A stretch of DNA of 64,000 bases, taken from assembly GCA_021772135.1 (NCBI GenBank), contig JADYXQ010000023.1:1-64000 (forward strand). The letters run 5' to 3'. Every line of letters begins with the position of its first letter. Positions within the stretch are counted from its first letter, which is position 1. Position numbers and translations under genes: made by a program. Positions 27,390 through 35,660 of this stretch are shown one piece after another. The notes beneath the pieces are model-generated. The model saw nothing but the letters and a program-made list of their open reading frames with translations. It was not told the DNA's origin and made no database searches. This stretch comes from Candidatus Obscuribacter sp. GTDB lineage: Bacteria; Cyanobacteriota; Vampirovibrionia; Obscuribacterales; Obscuribacteraceae.

Positions 27390-28355
27390 CTAGTGCACAG
27401 CAGGTACTGACACCACATCTTTTTTAGAACCGGTCCACATTTCGATTTCATGCAGTGGTGGGGGAGTGGGTGCAACATCGTTCGACGTCGATGGTCCACG
27501 GGCGGAGATGAAATCAGGCAGCGGTAGCGGTGGTGGTGCTAGGGCGCTAAGCGGTATTTGGTCACCGCTGGCGGTGGCAGCTGTTTCTTTAACAGTCCTA
27601 GGATAGAGGGCTGTTACATCTACTGTAGCCACCGGAGAGTGGTCGCTGCCGTTGCGCAGAGACAGGTAGAGCTTGCTGGCTGAAAGAGCCTTGACGAGCT
27701 TCTGGGTGTCTTCAGGGCTGACGGCAACCGTAACCGAACCGGCGGGAGTTGCTGCTTGACCTTTAGCCTGACGCTCGAACATCTGCCCGACCGCCACTAC
27801 CTGTACATCTGACAATATCGGTGCCACTTTGGTATCGGCCCCGGTGCCTGCCATTGCCAGAATGTCAACGTGGCTATCGGGGGCAATAAAACCAGCCACG
27901 CCGGAATTGCTGTCTACAGCAAAGGTTACGGCCCGCATGCCAGGCTTGACATGAGATTCGAAACCAAGACTGATGCCTTGTGGTGCGATGTCGCGACTGG
28001 AGAGAATTTGACCTGTACTGATGCCGTATTTGGTGGTTCGACCAATGGCAATGGTTGAGTTGGTCAGGGCATCTTGCGGTACGCGATTGAGTTCCACAAC
28101 CTTTTCTTCCAGTGCATCGGCGGTGATTAGCTGCCCTTCGGCAATATCTTTGACGATATACACCACTTTGGTTTTGGCCATATTGTGAGCTTCGGCGTCA
28201 GCCAATCGCCTTTTCATTTCAGTATTGCGAGCTTCTTCATTAGATGTGAAACTAATAGTTAGAACCACTGCCAGACCCACAATCATCACCAGCATTACGC
28301 CTGGGGGTGCGCGGGAAAGCATCAGTAAAAATGTGCGCAAAGGATTAGCGGTCAT
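27390..28355 (-). CDS. cpaB: CpaB/RcpC family Flp (Tad) pilus assembly protein
   Basis: Start placed at 28355 because AGGAGGT lies six bases upstream; the frame runs on to 28538 without support. Residues about 16-36 (PPGVMLVMIVGLAVVLTISF) anchor the protein. A SAF-like domain follows (VVYIVKDIAEGQLITADALE, then GQILSSRDIA). The RcpC region has GMRAVTFAVDSNSGVAGFI and DSHVDILA. A Pro-rich tail ends the 321-residue chain. CpaB is a periplasmic component of Tad/Flp pili; no other certain Tad gene is present here. Confidence 0.9.
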   Translation of the reverse strand: MTANPLRTFLLMLSRAPPGVMLVMIVGLAVVLTISFTSNEEARNTEMKRRLADAEAHNMAKTKVVYIVKDIAEGQLITADALEEKVVELNRVPQDALTNSTIAIGRTTKYGISTGQILSSRDIAPQGISLGFESHVKPGMRAVTFAVDSNSGVAGFIAPDSHVDILAMAGTGADTKVAPILSDVQVVAVGQMFERQAKGQAATPAGSVTVAVSPEDTQKLVKALSASKLYLSLRNGSDHSPVATVDVTALYPRTVKETAATASGDQIPLSALAPPPLPLPDFISARGPSTSNDVAPTPPPLHEIEMWTGSKKDVVSVPAVH

Positions 28356-28487
28356 TTGAAGACCTCCTATGTTGACGTAAATTCGATATTTAGCTGGCCA
28401 ACTGAGTTGCCCGCTTTCTTCATCTTGCCTGCTTGCACCTGGGGCGATAATAGGGAAAACCCTGAAATCGCAAATTGCCGTGTTACT

Positions 28488-28493
28488 TATAAT
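28488..28493 (+). promoter_or_regulatory. Candidate -10 box for the TPR gene
   Basis: A perfect TATAAT, 43 bases before the ATG at 28537, in the divergent region between cpaB and the TPR gene. No convincing -35 is found at normal spacing, so the assignment is weak. Confidence 0.3.
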
Positions 28494-28536
28494 TGCGCTA
28501 CTCTTATATGATGATTCCACGACTGAGGACTGTTGC

Positions 28537-29508
28537 ATGCTGCCACCAAAAGACGTGCCGGATGGACTTTCGGCTATGGAATATCAAAGACTGGCAATCC
28601 GCTATCAAATGCTTAAGTGGCCCAAGCAGATGGCCGCCAGCTCGCGCTATACCATGGCTGCGGCCGGAGACGCCGTACCAGAAGAAACCAGACGCAAAGT
28701 TGGTGCTCTCATGGCCGCTCTTGAAATTACTTTTACAGTCAATGATGCAGTCAATACAGTTAAAGGAACATTTGATGAGGCAGTGAGGTTAGCTGGTTCT
28801 GAAGCCAGTAAAGTAATTGATCGCAATGCCACTCTGGCGAAAGCTAGAAAAAGCGTCACCAATGCTTTTTCTCTGGCCAACGAACTGGCGAACAGCGCCT
28901 TCAACAGAGTAGTAGAAGACGTTGTCTTGCCCCGCATTGGCTTGCCCATTGATTACATGCCGGACGGTCTGGCGGTAGCCGAATATTTAAAAATGGGCGC
29001 ACGTTATGAGCAAATCGGTTTTGCCGAGCAGGCTCGTGCGGCTTTGCAAAAAGCAGTCGCTCAGGGCGGCGACACCCAAGCGGGAAAGCGTGCCAAAATT
29101 CGCTTGCGCACTCGTATTCCAAAAGAAAAAGTTTCTGACGATGCCACCCATCGTTATATTGATTCGCTTAAATTGTATTTGACTCAAGAATTGATTGACG
29201 CTAAGGCCAAACTCGAACTGTTAATTAGAGAGTACCCTCTGTTTGAATGGCCTTACATACAACTCGGGCACATCCTGCTTACTGCGGGCGAGGTGGATCG
29301 TGCCTCGGATCTAGCTTCTAAAGTAGTACGTCACAATCCTAATATGATCAAAGGCTGGCTGCTACTTGCCGCCATCGATATAATTTACTGGCAAATTCCT
29401 AAACTGGAAGAACACATCAACAAAATCAAAACTCTTGACCCAGAAAGCCCTGAGCTCTCAACGTTTGAGCAGTTGCTTGAACTTATCAATCAACAGGGCA
29501 TGCGCTGA
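28537..29508 (+). CDS. TPR-repeat protein, unknown function
   Basis: Start chosen at ATG 28537, with GAGGA eight bases upstream; the frame continues to 28480 through non-conserved hydrophobic sequence. Two copies of a helical motif open both halves: PPKDVPDGLSAMEYQRLAIR near residue 2 and MPDGLAVAEYLKMGARYEQ near 140. C-terminal TPR pairs include WPYIQLGHILLTAGEVDRAS and WLLLAAIDIIYWQIPKLEEH. No signal peptide. It is followed after 24 bases by the tandem ATPase genes in the same orientation. Confidence 0.65.
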   Translation: MLPPKDVPDGLSAMEYQRLAIRYQMLKWPKQMAASSRYTMAAAGDAVPEETRRKVGALMAALEITFTVNDAVNTVKGTFDEAVRLAGSEASKVIDRNATLAKARKSVTNAFSLANELANSAFNRVVEDVVLPRIGLPIDYMPDGLAVAEYLKMGARYEQIGFAEQARAALQKAVAQGGDTQAGKRAKIRLRTRIPKEKVSDDATHRYIDSLKLYLTQELIDAKAKLELLIREYPLFEWPYIQLGHILLTAGEVDRASDLASKVVRHNPNMIKGWLLLAAIDIIYWQIPKLEEHINKIKTLDPESPELSTFEQLLELINQQGMR

Positions 29509-29532
29509 TTTTTAAGGGCGTACGAGACAAAA

Positions 29533-30666
29533 ATGCGCATCAGTAGCTTGCAGGTTTACGGATATCGATCAATCAAAAGCATTGATCTCAAGCTTGATGC
29601 TCTCAATGTCATTGCCGGAGCGAATGGTACCGGCAAGAGTAATCTCTATCGCGCTCTTTATATTCTCTGGGCCGCGGCCAGCGGTCAACTCGCACCAGCC
29701 CTGGCGCAAGAGGGTGGAATGACTTCGGTTCTCTGGGCCGGCAGACGCAGCAAATTAGATGATGCGGTGTTTCGCATACAAGTCAAAATGGACGACCTCA
29801 CCTATAAACTGGAATGTGGTTGCGCACCTGCATCAGCACGGGGCTTTATGAGTTATCCCGGATGGTTCAGCAACGATCCTGATATCAAGAAAGAGGAAGT
29901 GACAACAGATTTTCGCGCGCGCAAAATTCATTTGCTCAAGCGCAAACGCGGGGTGATATCTGCCCGCAACATGGACGGCAGGCCGATCGAGTATCCACTT
30001 ACTGGCAGCGATTGCGAGTCGGTTTTATCTTGTTTGCGGGAACCTCATCTATTTCCTGACCTTTCAGTATTACGCCGGGAAATTTTGGGTTGGCGATTTT
30101 ATCATCACTTTCGCACTGATTTAGGATCTCCGCTGCGCCGGGAGCAAATTCCGACTTTTACTCCAGTTCTCAGCCATGACGGCTACGATCTAGCTTCAGC
30201 ACTGGCCAGCATCATGGCTGCTGAGGGGGAAGTCAATTTAAAAAAGCATTTGAATAATGCTTTTCCGGGTGCCGTTTTGAAAATCGATATGGAACCACGG
30301 ACAGTGGCGTTCACTTTGCAGATGCCAGGATTAAAGAGGCCTTTTAATGCCAGAGAGTTATCTGACGGCACTCTACAGTATCTTTGTTTGCTGGCTGCGC
30401 TTCTCACCGAAAGGCCTCCTAATCTGCTGGTTTTGAATGAGCCTGAAACCAGTATGCACCCTGATCTTTATGCGCCACTGGCTGAGCTGCTAGTAGAAGC
30501 AAGTAAACGTTGCCAGATTGTCATTACTACTCATGCTGAAGCACTTGCTGCCAGAATTGAGAAAATGACAGGCAAACGCACCATTCAATTGGAGAAAACC
30601 GATGGTGCTACCAGTGTCGTGGGCGCAGGCCTGTTCGATTTCTATGAGGACGACGAAGAAGATTAA
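29533..30666 (+). CDS. RecF/ABC-like AAA ATPase, first of tandem pair (AAA_21 type)
   Basis: A predicted SMC/ABC-class ATPase of 377 residues. Walker A is GANGTGKSN (29-37). Late motifs are the ABC signature-like ELSDGTLQYL, Walker B LLVLNEPETSMHP and the switch VITTHAEALA. The N-terminus (ISSLQVYGYRSIKSIDLKL) is the strand pair common to RecF, OLD and related ATPases. There is no TOPRIM or other nuclease domain. The middle part is a family-specific insertion (RKIHLLKRKRGV, then GWRFYHHFRTD). The next gene is a clear paralog. Such stand-alone ATPases occur in DNA repair and in defence loci; no partner nuclease is visible here. Confidence 0.85.
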   Translation: MRISSLQVYGYRSIKSIDLKLDALNVIAGANGTGKSNLYRALYILWAAASGQLAPALAQEGGMTSVLWAGRRSKLDDAVFRIQVKMDDLTYKLECGCAPASARGFMSYPGWFSNDPDIKKEEVTTDFRARKIHLLKRKRGVISARNMDGRPIEYPLTGSDCESVLSCLREPHLFPDLSVLRREILGWRFYHHFRTDLGSPLRREQIPTFTPVLSHDGYDLASALASIMAAEGEVNLKKHLNNAFPGAVLKIDMEPRTVAFTLQMPGLKRPFNARELSDGTLQYLCLLAALLTERPPNLLVLNEPETSMHPDLYAPLAELLVEASKRCQIVITTHAEALAARIEKMTGKRTIQLEKTDGATSVVGAGLFDFYEDDEED

Positions 30667-30674
30667 GTGAAGTG

Positions 30675-30719
30675 GAAGACTGAGCGAGTGGGAAGACTGA
30701 GATGTGTTAGAAGACTGAG
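30675..30719 (+). repeat. Three tandem GAAGACTGAG units between the ATPase genes
   Basis: GAAGACTGAG occurs at 30675, 30692 and 30710 (17- and 18-base period), filling the gap between the stop of the first ATPase and the likely start of the second. It may be a remnant of local duplication or an mRNA element affecting translation of the second gene. Confidence 0.7.
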
Positions 30720-30732
30720 AGAGGCGGCTTTT

Positions 30733-31872
30733 GTGGCAATTACCGACTTTAAAATTCAAGGTTATCGATCAATAAAAGATCTCTGGCTCAAGCTTTTGCC
30801 AATCAACGTCATAGTGGGACAAAACGGTACGGGCAAAAGCAATCTTTATCGAGCCATGTATTTGCTCGCTTGTGCTGCTAAAGGGGAATTTGCCGAAGCG
30901 CTGGCGGAAGAAGGGGGCATCGATTCTGCTCTCTGGGCGGGAGACTGGAGCAAAAATGACACCGCACAATGCCTTTCACTTTCTATGCGCACCGACAAAT
31001 ATGAATACAATTTGCTCTGCGGCCGTGCCGGTGATGTCGGCAGGCCATTGTTTTTCAAAAAGGATCCGGTTATTAAAGAGGAAGAATTATTCAAGATTGC
31101 TGGCGGCAAAAACAAGCGTCTGCTCATTCGTCGACTCCGCAGTGTTTTTGCCCATAACGCCGCCGGTAAAGAGGTGGAATACAGTGCCAAAGTTGGTGAT
31201 AACGAATCAATACTTTCGGCATTGAAAGGTCCGGTTAATTTCCCTGACTTGTATGCTCTGAGAGAAGAGATTTTGGGTTGGCGTTTCTACCATGGTTTTC
31301 GCAAAGATGTGGACTCACCTTTAAGGCTACCCAAAATTGGCGTATTGACCTCTGTTTTAAGCCATGACGGTTGTGACCTTACTGCCGTACTGGCCAGCAT
31401 AATCGAATCCGGCGACCGCGAGTCCCTCGAGGCCGGCATAGATGAGGCTTTTCCGGGAGCAACTTTGTCAATTCATGATACCAAAGCGGGCCTGGCACTT
31501 TCTTTTGCACAACCGGGCCTGATCAGACCTTTTAGCGGTACCGAACTCTCGGACGGCACTTTGCAGTATCTCTGTCTTCTGGCATCGCTGCTCAGTTTGT
31601 CGGCGCCGCCGGTGATTGTATTGAACGAACCTGAAACAAGTCTGCATCCTAATCTAATTGAGCCACTGGCTAAACTAATTACCAAGTCAGCGATGGATAC
31701 ACAAATTTGGATTACCACACACTCCCGCGAGCTGGCGGATCGAATTATGGATTTAAGCGGCTATGAATCGTTTGAACTAGCAAAAATCGATGGTCAAACA
31801 AAACTCGTAGGTGTTGGCCTGGGCGGCTTTCGCGAAGACCGCGAGGACCAATCTGAGTCGGACGAGAATTGA
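30733..31872 (+). CDS. RecF/ABC-like AAA ATPase, second of tandem pair
   Basis: Paralog of the preceding gene, with the same layout: ITDFKIQGYRSIKDLWLKL, Walker A GQNGTGKSN, GWRFYHGFRKD, ELSDGTLQYLCLLASLL, Walker B VIVLNEPETSLHP, then ITTHSRELADRI. I choose GTG 30733, which gives 379 residues, almost equal to the 377 of its neighbour. The frame opens at GTG 30667, directly after the first gene's stop, but the extra 22 residues are encoded by the GAAGACTGAG repeats. The acidic tail (EDREDQSESDEN) mirrors the EDDEED tail of the first. A heterodimer is plausible. Confidence 0.85.
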   Translation: MAITDFKIQGYRSIKDLWLKLLPINVIVGQNGTGKSNLYRAMYLLACAAKGEFAEALAEEGGIDSALWAGDWSKNDTAQCLSLSMRTDKYEYNLLCGRAGDVGRPLFFKKDPVIKEEELFKIAGGKNKRLLIRRLRSVFAHNAAGKEVEYSAKVGDNESILSALKGPVNFPDLYALREEILGWRFYHGFRKDVDSPLRLPKIGVLTSVLSHDGCDLTAVLASIIESGDRESLEAGIDEAFPGATLSIHDTKAGLALSFAQPGLIRPFSGTELSDGTLQYLCLLASLLSLSAPPVIVLNEPETSLHPNLIEPLAKLITKSAMDTQIWITTHSRELADRIMDLSGYESFELAKIDGQTKLVGVGLGGFREDREDQSESDEN

Positions 31873-31917
31873 TGTTAGAATTTCAGGCCATGTTTTAACG
31901 CTTTGAGGAGTTCATCG

Positions 31918-32404
31918 ATGCAAAAAAATTACCAACTGCTTGTGGTTCGATAATCAAGCAGAAGAAGCAGCCAATTTTTATACGTCGATTTTCAAAAACT
32001 CTAAAATCACTAACATCGCTCGCTACGGTGAAGAGGCAGCGAAAGCGGCTGACAGGACTGTAGGCAGCGTCATGACAGTCGAGTTTGTGCTTGATGGCCA
32101 GGAATTTTTAGGCTTGAATGGCGGACCTATTTATAAGTTTAATCCGGCCATTTCGCTCATAGTCAATTGTGATACGCAAGTTGAAATTGATGAAATGTGG
32201 GACAAGTTGGTCGAAGGCGGCATGCCCATTCATTGTGGCTGGCTGCAAGATAAATACGGCCTTTCCGGGCAGATTGTGCCTGCAGCCATTAGCGAGATGA
32301 TGAAAAGCACCGATACGAAGAAATCTGACCGCATGATTGGCGCTTTGCTGCAGATGATCAAACTGGATCTTAAAGTTCTGCAGGACGCTTATAACAACGA
32401 TTAG
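31918..32404 (+). pseudogene. PhnB-like/VOC-fold protein with a +1 frameshift at an A7 run
   Basis: ATG 31918 has a GAGGAG ribosome site seven bases upstream and encodes MQK, but the A7 run (31922-31928) shifts the frame to a stop after eleven codons. Removing one A gives MQKITNCLWFDN, the standard start of the 3-demethylubiquinone-9 methyltransferase-like (PhnB) VOC family. The rest is intact from 31928 to 32404 (FDNQAEEAANFYTSIF, then GGPIYKFNPAISLIV and HCGWLQDKYGLSGQIVP). The gene is therefore a fresh frameshift, a sequencing indel, or uses slippage at A7. The open frame from TTG 31940 lacks the first strand and has no ribosome site. Confidence 0.85.
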
Positions 32405-32516
32405 TGCTGGTTTTATCCTGAGTTCGTGGTCCCACAAAAAAATTGAAAAATAAGTCCTAGTTTTTTGAACTTTAATAGACTGACCGACGTTTATATAAGA
32501 AACGGAGGAAATGTCT

Positions 32517-33563
32517 ATGCTCGAACGTTCTGAAAATGATAGTCAGATAGAAAAAATTCGCGAAACTGTTTTATCAATCGCGCCAACCGACGGCGCTGCC
32601 CTCGATGTTTTTTGCCAGCACTGGAGCGAGAACGGTCTTTCTGACTGTCGCCATTGCGGAAGTACAAATTTGCAACGTAATCCAGGTGAACGTGTTTCTG
32701 TATGTGACGATTGCGGCAAAAAAAATTGGGTAACTTCTGAGAAATTGCTGGAACGCGCTTCATGCATTCAAGCATACCTGACCGCTGCTCTCATTCGTGA
32801 AGCAGGGCTTTTTATCAGTGGCTCCGCATTTGCTCGACTTACTGGGGTACAAACTTCAACTGCCTATAACATCTTGAGAAAATTTAGCATTGCTGTGGCT
32901 AATCAATTGCCAATCGACGCGCAAGAAGTCTCTGGAAGACTGCTAAGAATGATTATTGCCATGCGCACTCGCGAAACTCCGGCCCGCATGCATCCCTTTA
33001 CGGAACAGGACTTAATCGATGAGGAGCTTGTTCTGGCAAACAGTGAACATGTTATGAACGGTCCTAATGTTGTAGTGGAAGTGCCGCCAGCCGTCGACCA
33101 GGACGATTTTGAAAATAGCACCCAATTGGTTTTAGCTGAGCTATCACCAGACACAGGATTAACAGCTGATGCCGTTTCTGCGAGGACCGGTATTGCCGTC
33201 GGTATTGTCACCGGCAGCTTGTTTGTACTTGAACTTAATGGCAAAGCTCACAGCATTCTTGGAGGGAAATATTTTCTTTGTGTGGAATCTGCGGCAGAGA
33301 AATTTTTGCATCAAGATGATTCTAAACTTGCTGACAGCGTTAAGCTCATGGCAAAAAAGTACCTGTCAGTTATCGACGAATATCTTCACCGCGTTGGCCG
33401 TAAGGGCCTCCAGCATCATTTAGCAGCAGTCTGGTGTGCACTTGATCGGATCACCTGGGGCTCTGGCTCTTTGATGATTTTGAGCGGCATACATCCTCCT
33501 GTGCCTTATCGCCAGATGCGAGATTATGTCTCACCACCATATTTGAAAATTGTGATCTGTTAG
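32517..33563 (+). CDS. Zinc-ribbon/winged-helix protein, probable domesticated transposase derivative
   Basis: ATG 32517 is favoured over 32511 because GGAGG then lies eight bases upstream. Residues about 40-70 form a zinc ribbon (CRHCGS, then CDDCGK) as in IS1595-type transposase N-termini. A helix-turn-helix-like stretch follows (GSAFARLTGVQTSTAYNILR). Residues about 200-260 look like the DprA-type winged helix (VLAELSPDTGLTADAVSART, then LELNGKAHSILGGKYF). The end (LQHHLAAVWCALDR) recalls an IS1595 C-terminus, but the acidic catalytic domain between is missing. No inverted repeats or target duplications are seen at its ends. DNA binding is likely; the process is unknown. Confidence 0.55.
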   Translation: MLERSENDSQIEKIRETVLSIAPTDGAALDVFCQHWSENGLSDCRHCGSTNLQRNPGERVSVCDDCGKKNWVTSEKLLERASCIQAYLTAALIREAGLFISGSAFARLTGVQTSTAYNILRKFSIAVANQLPIDAQEVSGRLLRMIIAMRTRETPARMHPFTEQDLIDEELVLANSEHVMNGPNVVVEVPPAVDQDDFENSTQLVLAELSPDTGLTADAVSARTGIAVGIVTGSLFVLELNGKAHSILGGKYFLCVESAAEKFLHQDDSKLADSVKLMAKKYLSVIDEYLHRVGRKGLQHHLAAVWCALDRITWGSGSLMILSGIHPPVPYRQMRDYVSPPYLKIVIC

Positions 33564-33591
33564 CACGGTGGATTTTTCTTTGCATAGATGC

Positions 33592-33618
33592 AGCGAATTG
33601 TGCAACGATTCGCTTTTA
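33592..33618 (+). terminator. Probable intrinsic terminator of the zinc-ribbon gene
   Basis: AGCGAATTG (33592-33600), loop TGCAA, CGATTCGCT (33606-33614): nine pairs with one G-T wobble, followed by TTTA. It starts 29 bases after the stop codon. The T-run is short. Confidence 0.6.
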
Positions 33619-33717
33619 TCGTTGGTCGAAATTACCGCTCAGGCAGTGCTTCTTGGCTGTTTTTGAAATTTGTGGTTTAGAAATTGGCTTTTGGGATCTT
33701 ATGTTAATGTGGAAAAT

Positions 33718-33798
33718 TTGGCCGATATCGCATGAACGTTTAGGATTAGCTTGTGCGATATCGTTTGAACTCCCAATAGCTTCACCGATATCGGCCAA
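33718..33798. repeat. Cluster of three CGATATCG palindromes inside a 13-bp inverted repeat
   Basis: TTGGCCGATATCG (33718-33730) and CGATATCGGCCAA (33786-33798) are perfect inverted copies. A third palindrome CGATATCG lies between them (33756-33763). The 8-bp cores start at 33723, 33756 and 33786, so the spacing is 33 and 30 bases, about three helical turns each. TGAAC follows both of the first two cores. This looks like a multi-site protein-binding region, or the ends of a small mobile remnant. Confidence 0.65.
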
Positions 33799-33931
33799 GC
33801 AATTTACCCACCACATCTAAAGCGCCAATAAAACCTCGAAAACAAGGCTCGTCTTGTCATTCTGAGGATCTCGCGCACTTGGTCAAAACTATCCGCGACA
33901 ATTTAATTCGCCAACACAGCTTTAACTAAAT

Positions 33932-35608
33932 TCAGTTTATTGATTTATTCGGCTGCTGAGGCGATGGAGTGTCAACTCTCGGTTCGTTCAGGGTGGCGTT
34001 AGTAGCGCTGGGAATGGACGTCAACTTGCCTTGAGCGTTGTACACCGTGACTGGTCCAAACAATTCCAGATCGTCTTTGATTTTCTTGGCGTCGCCTACT
34101 ACTGCCACTACCAAATTGTTTGAATCGATTAATTTACGCGCCGCTGTTCGTACATCATCTATTTTTACTGCAGTTACTTTGGCCGCATAAGTTTCGAGGA
34201 AGTCATTGGGCAAGTCGTAAAGCTTCGCTTCTAGCAGCCGTTGCGCCAGCCCGCCTTGAGTTTCCAGGCCAAGCTGAAAGGAGCCGGCCAGATAGTTTTT
34301 GGCCGAGCTGAGTTCAGTGTCGGTCACTTTTGTGGTGCGCATCCGATCCAGTTCGTAGAGAAATTCCTGCAATGAGGGGTTAGTGACCTCGGTACGCACA
34401 TTGGCGCCGGCAAAGAATGTGCCGGGTTGTAAGCGAGCGGCCATGCGGCTGTAGGCTCCGTATGTATATCCTTTAGCTTCGCGGATGTTGAGAAACAACC
34501 GGGCATGGGCAGCGCCGCCCAAAATTTGATTCATGACCAGCATGGCAAAGTAATCAGGATCACTTCTTTTTACGCCAACGTTGCCGAGTTTGATAGAGGT
34601 CTGCACTGAGCCTGGACGGTCCACAAGATAGAGTCGGCGCCCGATTTGCTTAGGCAGCTGCGGTTGCACCACTCGGGCTACATCTGTTGCTTGCCACTGG
34701 GCACCAAACTTTTCTTCAATGAGCTTTCTCATGGCTTCTTCTTTGAAGTCGCCGATTACCACAAGCACCGAACGATTTGGTTGATAGTGGGCTTTGTGAT
34801 ATGCCTCAATCTCTTTTCTAGTTATTTTGTTCAGGGATTCTTCGGTAGCTGAGACCACAGAATAAGGATGCTCTCCGAATAACACTTTGCTGAAGCGCTC
34901 TTCTACAAGAAAGTCTGGACTACCGCGCTTGATGGTCAACTCTTGAATCTGGTTGATCTTTTTTAAATTGAGTTCGTCTTCAGGAAAACTGGGATGCAGA
35001 AGCACATCCGACATCAAATCGAAGAGGCGTCCCGTATATGGTGAAAGTGCCGATCCGCTCAAAATTGTGTAATCGTAATCAATACTTGCACCAAGTCCGC
35101 CGCCGATGAAGTCGATTTCTGAAGCGATATCTTTGCTTTTTCTTGTTGTGGTGCCTTCAGTCAGTAGGTCAGCCGTCATGCTGGCTAATCCAAGATAGTC
35201 TTTCGGTTCGTTGGAGCTGCCTTCGCGAAAACCGATGTTGGCTGATAAAAACGGATAGCGGTGATCTTCCACCAGTTGAACTTCCAGACCGTTAGCCAGT
35301 TTATAGCTGACAACTTTAGGCAGACTAAATGGTCTTGGCGCTGGCATCTTTGGTGTTTCTTTGCGCCAGACTTCAGCGGCGGTGTCGGTCACTTGCGCTC
35401 GAGAAAGCGCCTCTTCAGGCCGTGGTAACACAGGCTGCCGCGGAGCAATTAAAATTTTGCTTGACTTTACGCTTGTTGCTTTTGTTGTTGTAGTTGCTGT
35501 TGCTGAAAGGGCAGCACTGGTACTGGCCAATGGCGAGCCGGCCGCCAGTATTAGCGAGCTTAATGCAAGGCGGAAGAGCTTTTCGATGCCTGATTTCATT
35601 TCCATCAC
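33932..35608 (-). CDS. M16 peptidase-like protein lacking the zinc motif (inactive partner)
   Basis: 558 residues with a signal peptide (LFRLALSSLILAAGSPLAST). Two M16 halves follow: FSLPKVVSYKLANGLEVQLV opens the first, and the second contains YGAYSRMAARLQPGTFFAGA. Where active enzymes have HxxEH, this protein has LGLASMTADLLTEGT, so zinc cannot be bound. In heterodimeric M16 enzymes, one chain is degenerate like this and supplies substrate-binding residues. The active partner is the gene immediately upstream (52-base gap). Probably periplasmic. Confidence 0.88.
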   Translation of the reverse strand: MMEMKSGIEKLFRLALSSLILAAGSPLASTSAALSATATTTTKATSVKSSKILIAPRQPVLPRPEEALSRAQVTDTAAEVWRKETPKMPAPRPFSLPKVVSYKLANGLEVQLVEDHRYPFLSANIGFREGSSNEPKDYLGLASMTADLLTEGTTTRKSKDIASEIDFIGGGLGASIDYDYTILSGSALSPYTGRLFDLMSDVLLHPSFPEDELNLKKINQIQELTIKRGSPDFLVEERFSKVLFGEHPYSVVSATEESLNKITRKEIEAYHKAHYQPNRSVLVVIGDFKEEAMRKLIEEKFGAQWQATDVARVVQPQLPKQIGRRLYLVDRPGSVQTSIKLGNVGVKRSDPDYFAMLVMNQILGGAAHARLFLNIREAKGYTYGAYSRMAARLQPGTFFAGANVRTEVTNPSLQEFLYELDRMRTTKVTDTELSSAKNYLAGSFQLGLETQGGLAQRLLEAKLYDLPNDFLETYAAKVTAVKIDDVRTAARKLIDSNNLVVAVVGDAKKIKDDLELFGPVTVYNAQGKLTSIPSATNATLNEPRVDTPSPQQPNKSIN

Positions 35609-35660
35609 GTCCTATTCTGATATCACTATAAAAAATCGGTCGACACAACACAAAAGTCGA

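Larger units (their letters stand above)
33564..33931. other. 368-base spacer between convergent genes with terminator and palindrome cluster
   Basis: No gene-like frame is convincing here. It holds a terminator hairpin (33592-33618) for the zinc-ribbon gene and three CGATATCG palindromes between 33718 and 33798. Beyond those I see nothing identifiable between 33799 and the end of the M16 gene at 33932. Confidence 0.7.

Noticed and set aside
29533-31872. Anti-phage OLD-type or retron-like defence system
   Set aside because: The two ATPases lack a TOPRIM or nuclease domain and no reverse transcriptase, nuclease or toxin gene is adjacent; only the tandem duplication is supported.
32517-33563. 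Active IS1595-like insertion sequence
   Set aside because: No catalytic DDNK/E-type domain, no terminal inverted repeats at the gene edges and no target duplication are visible.
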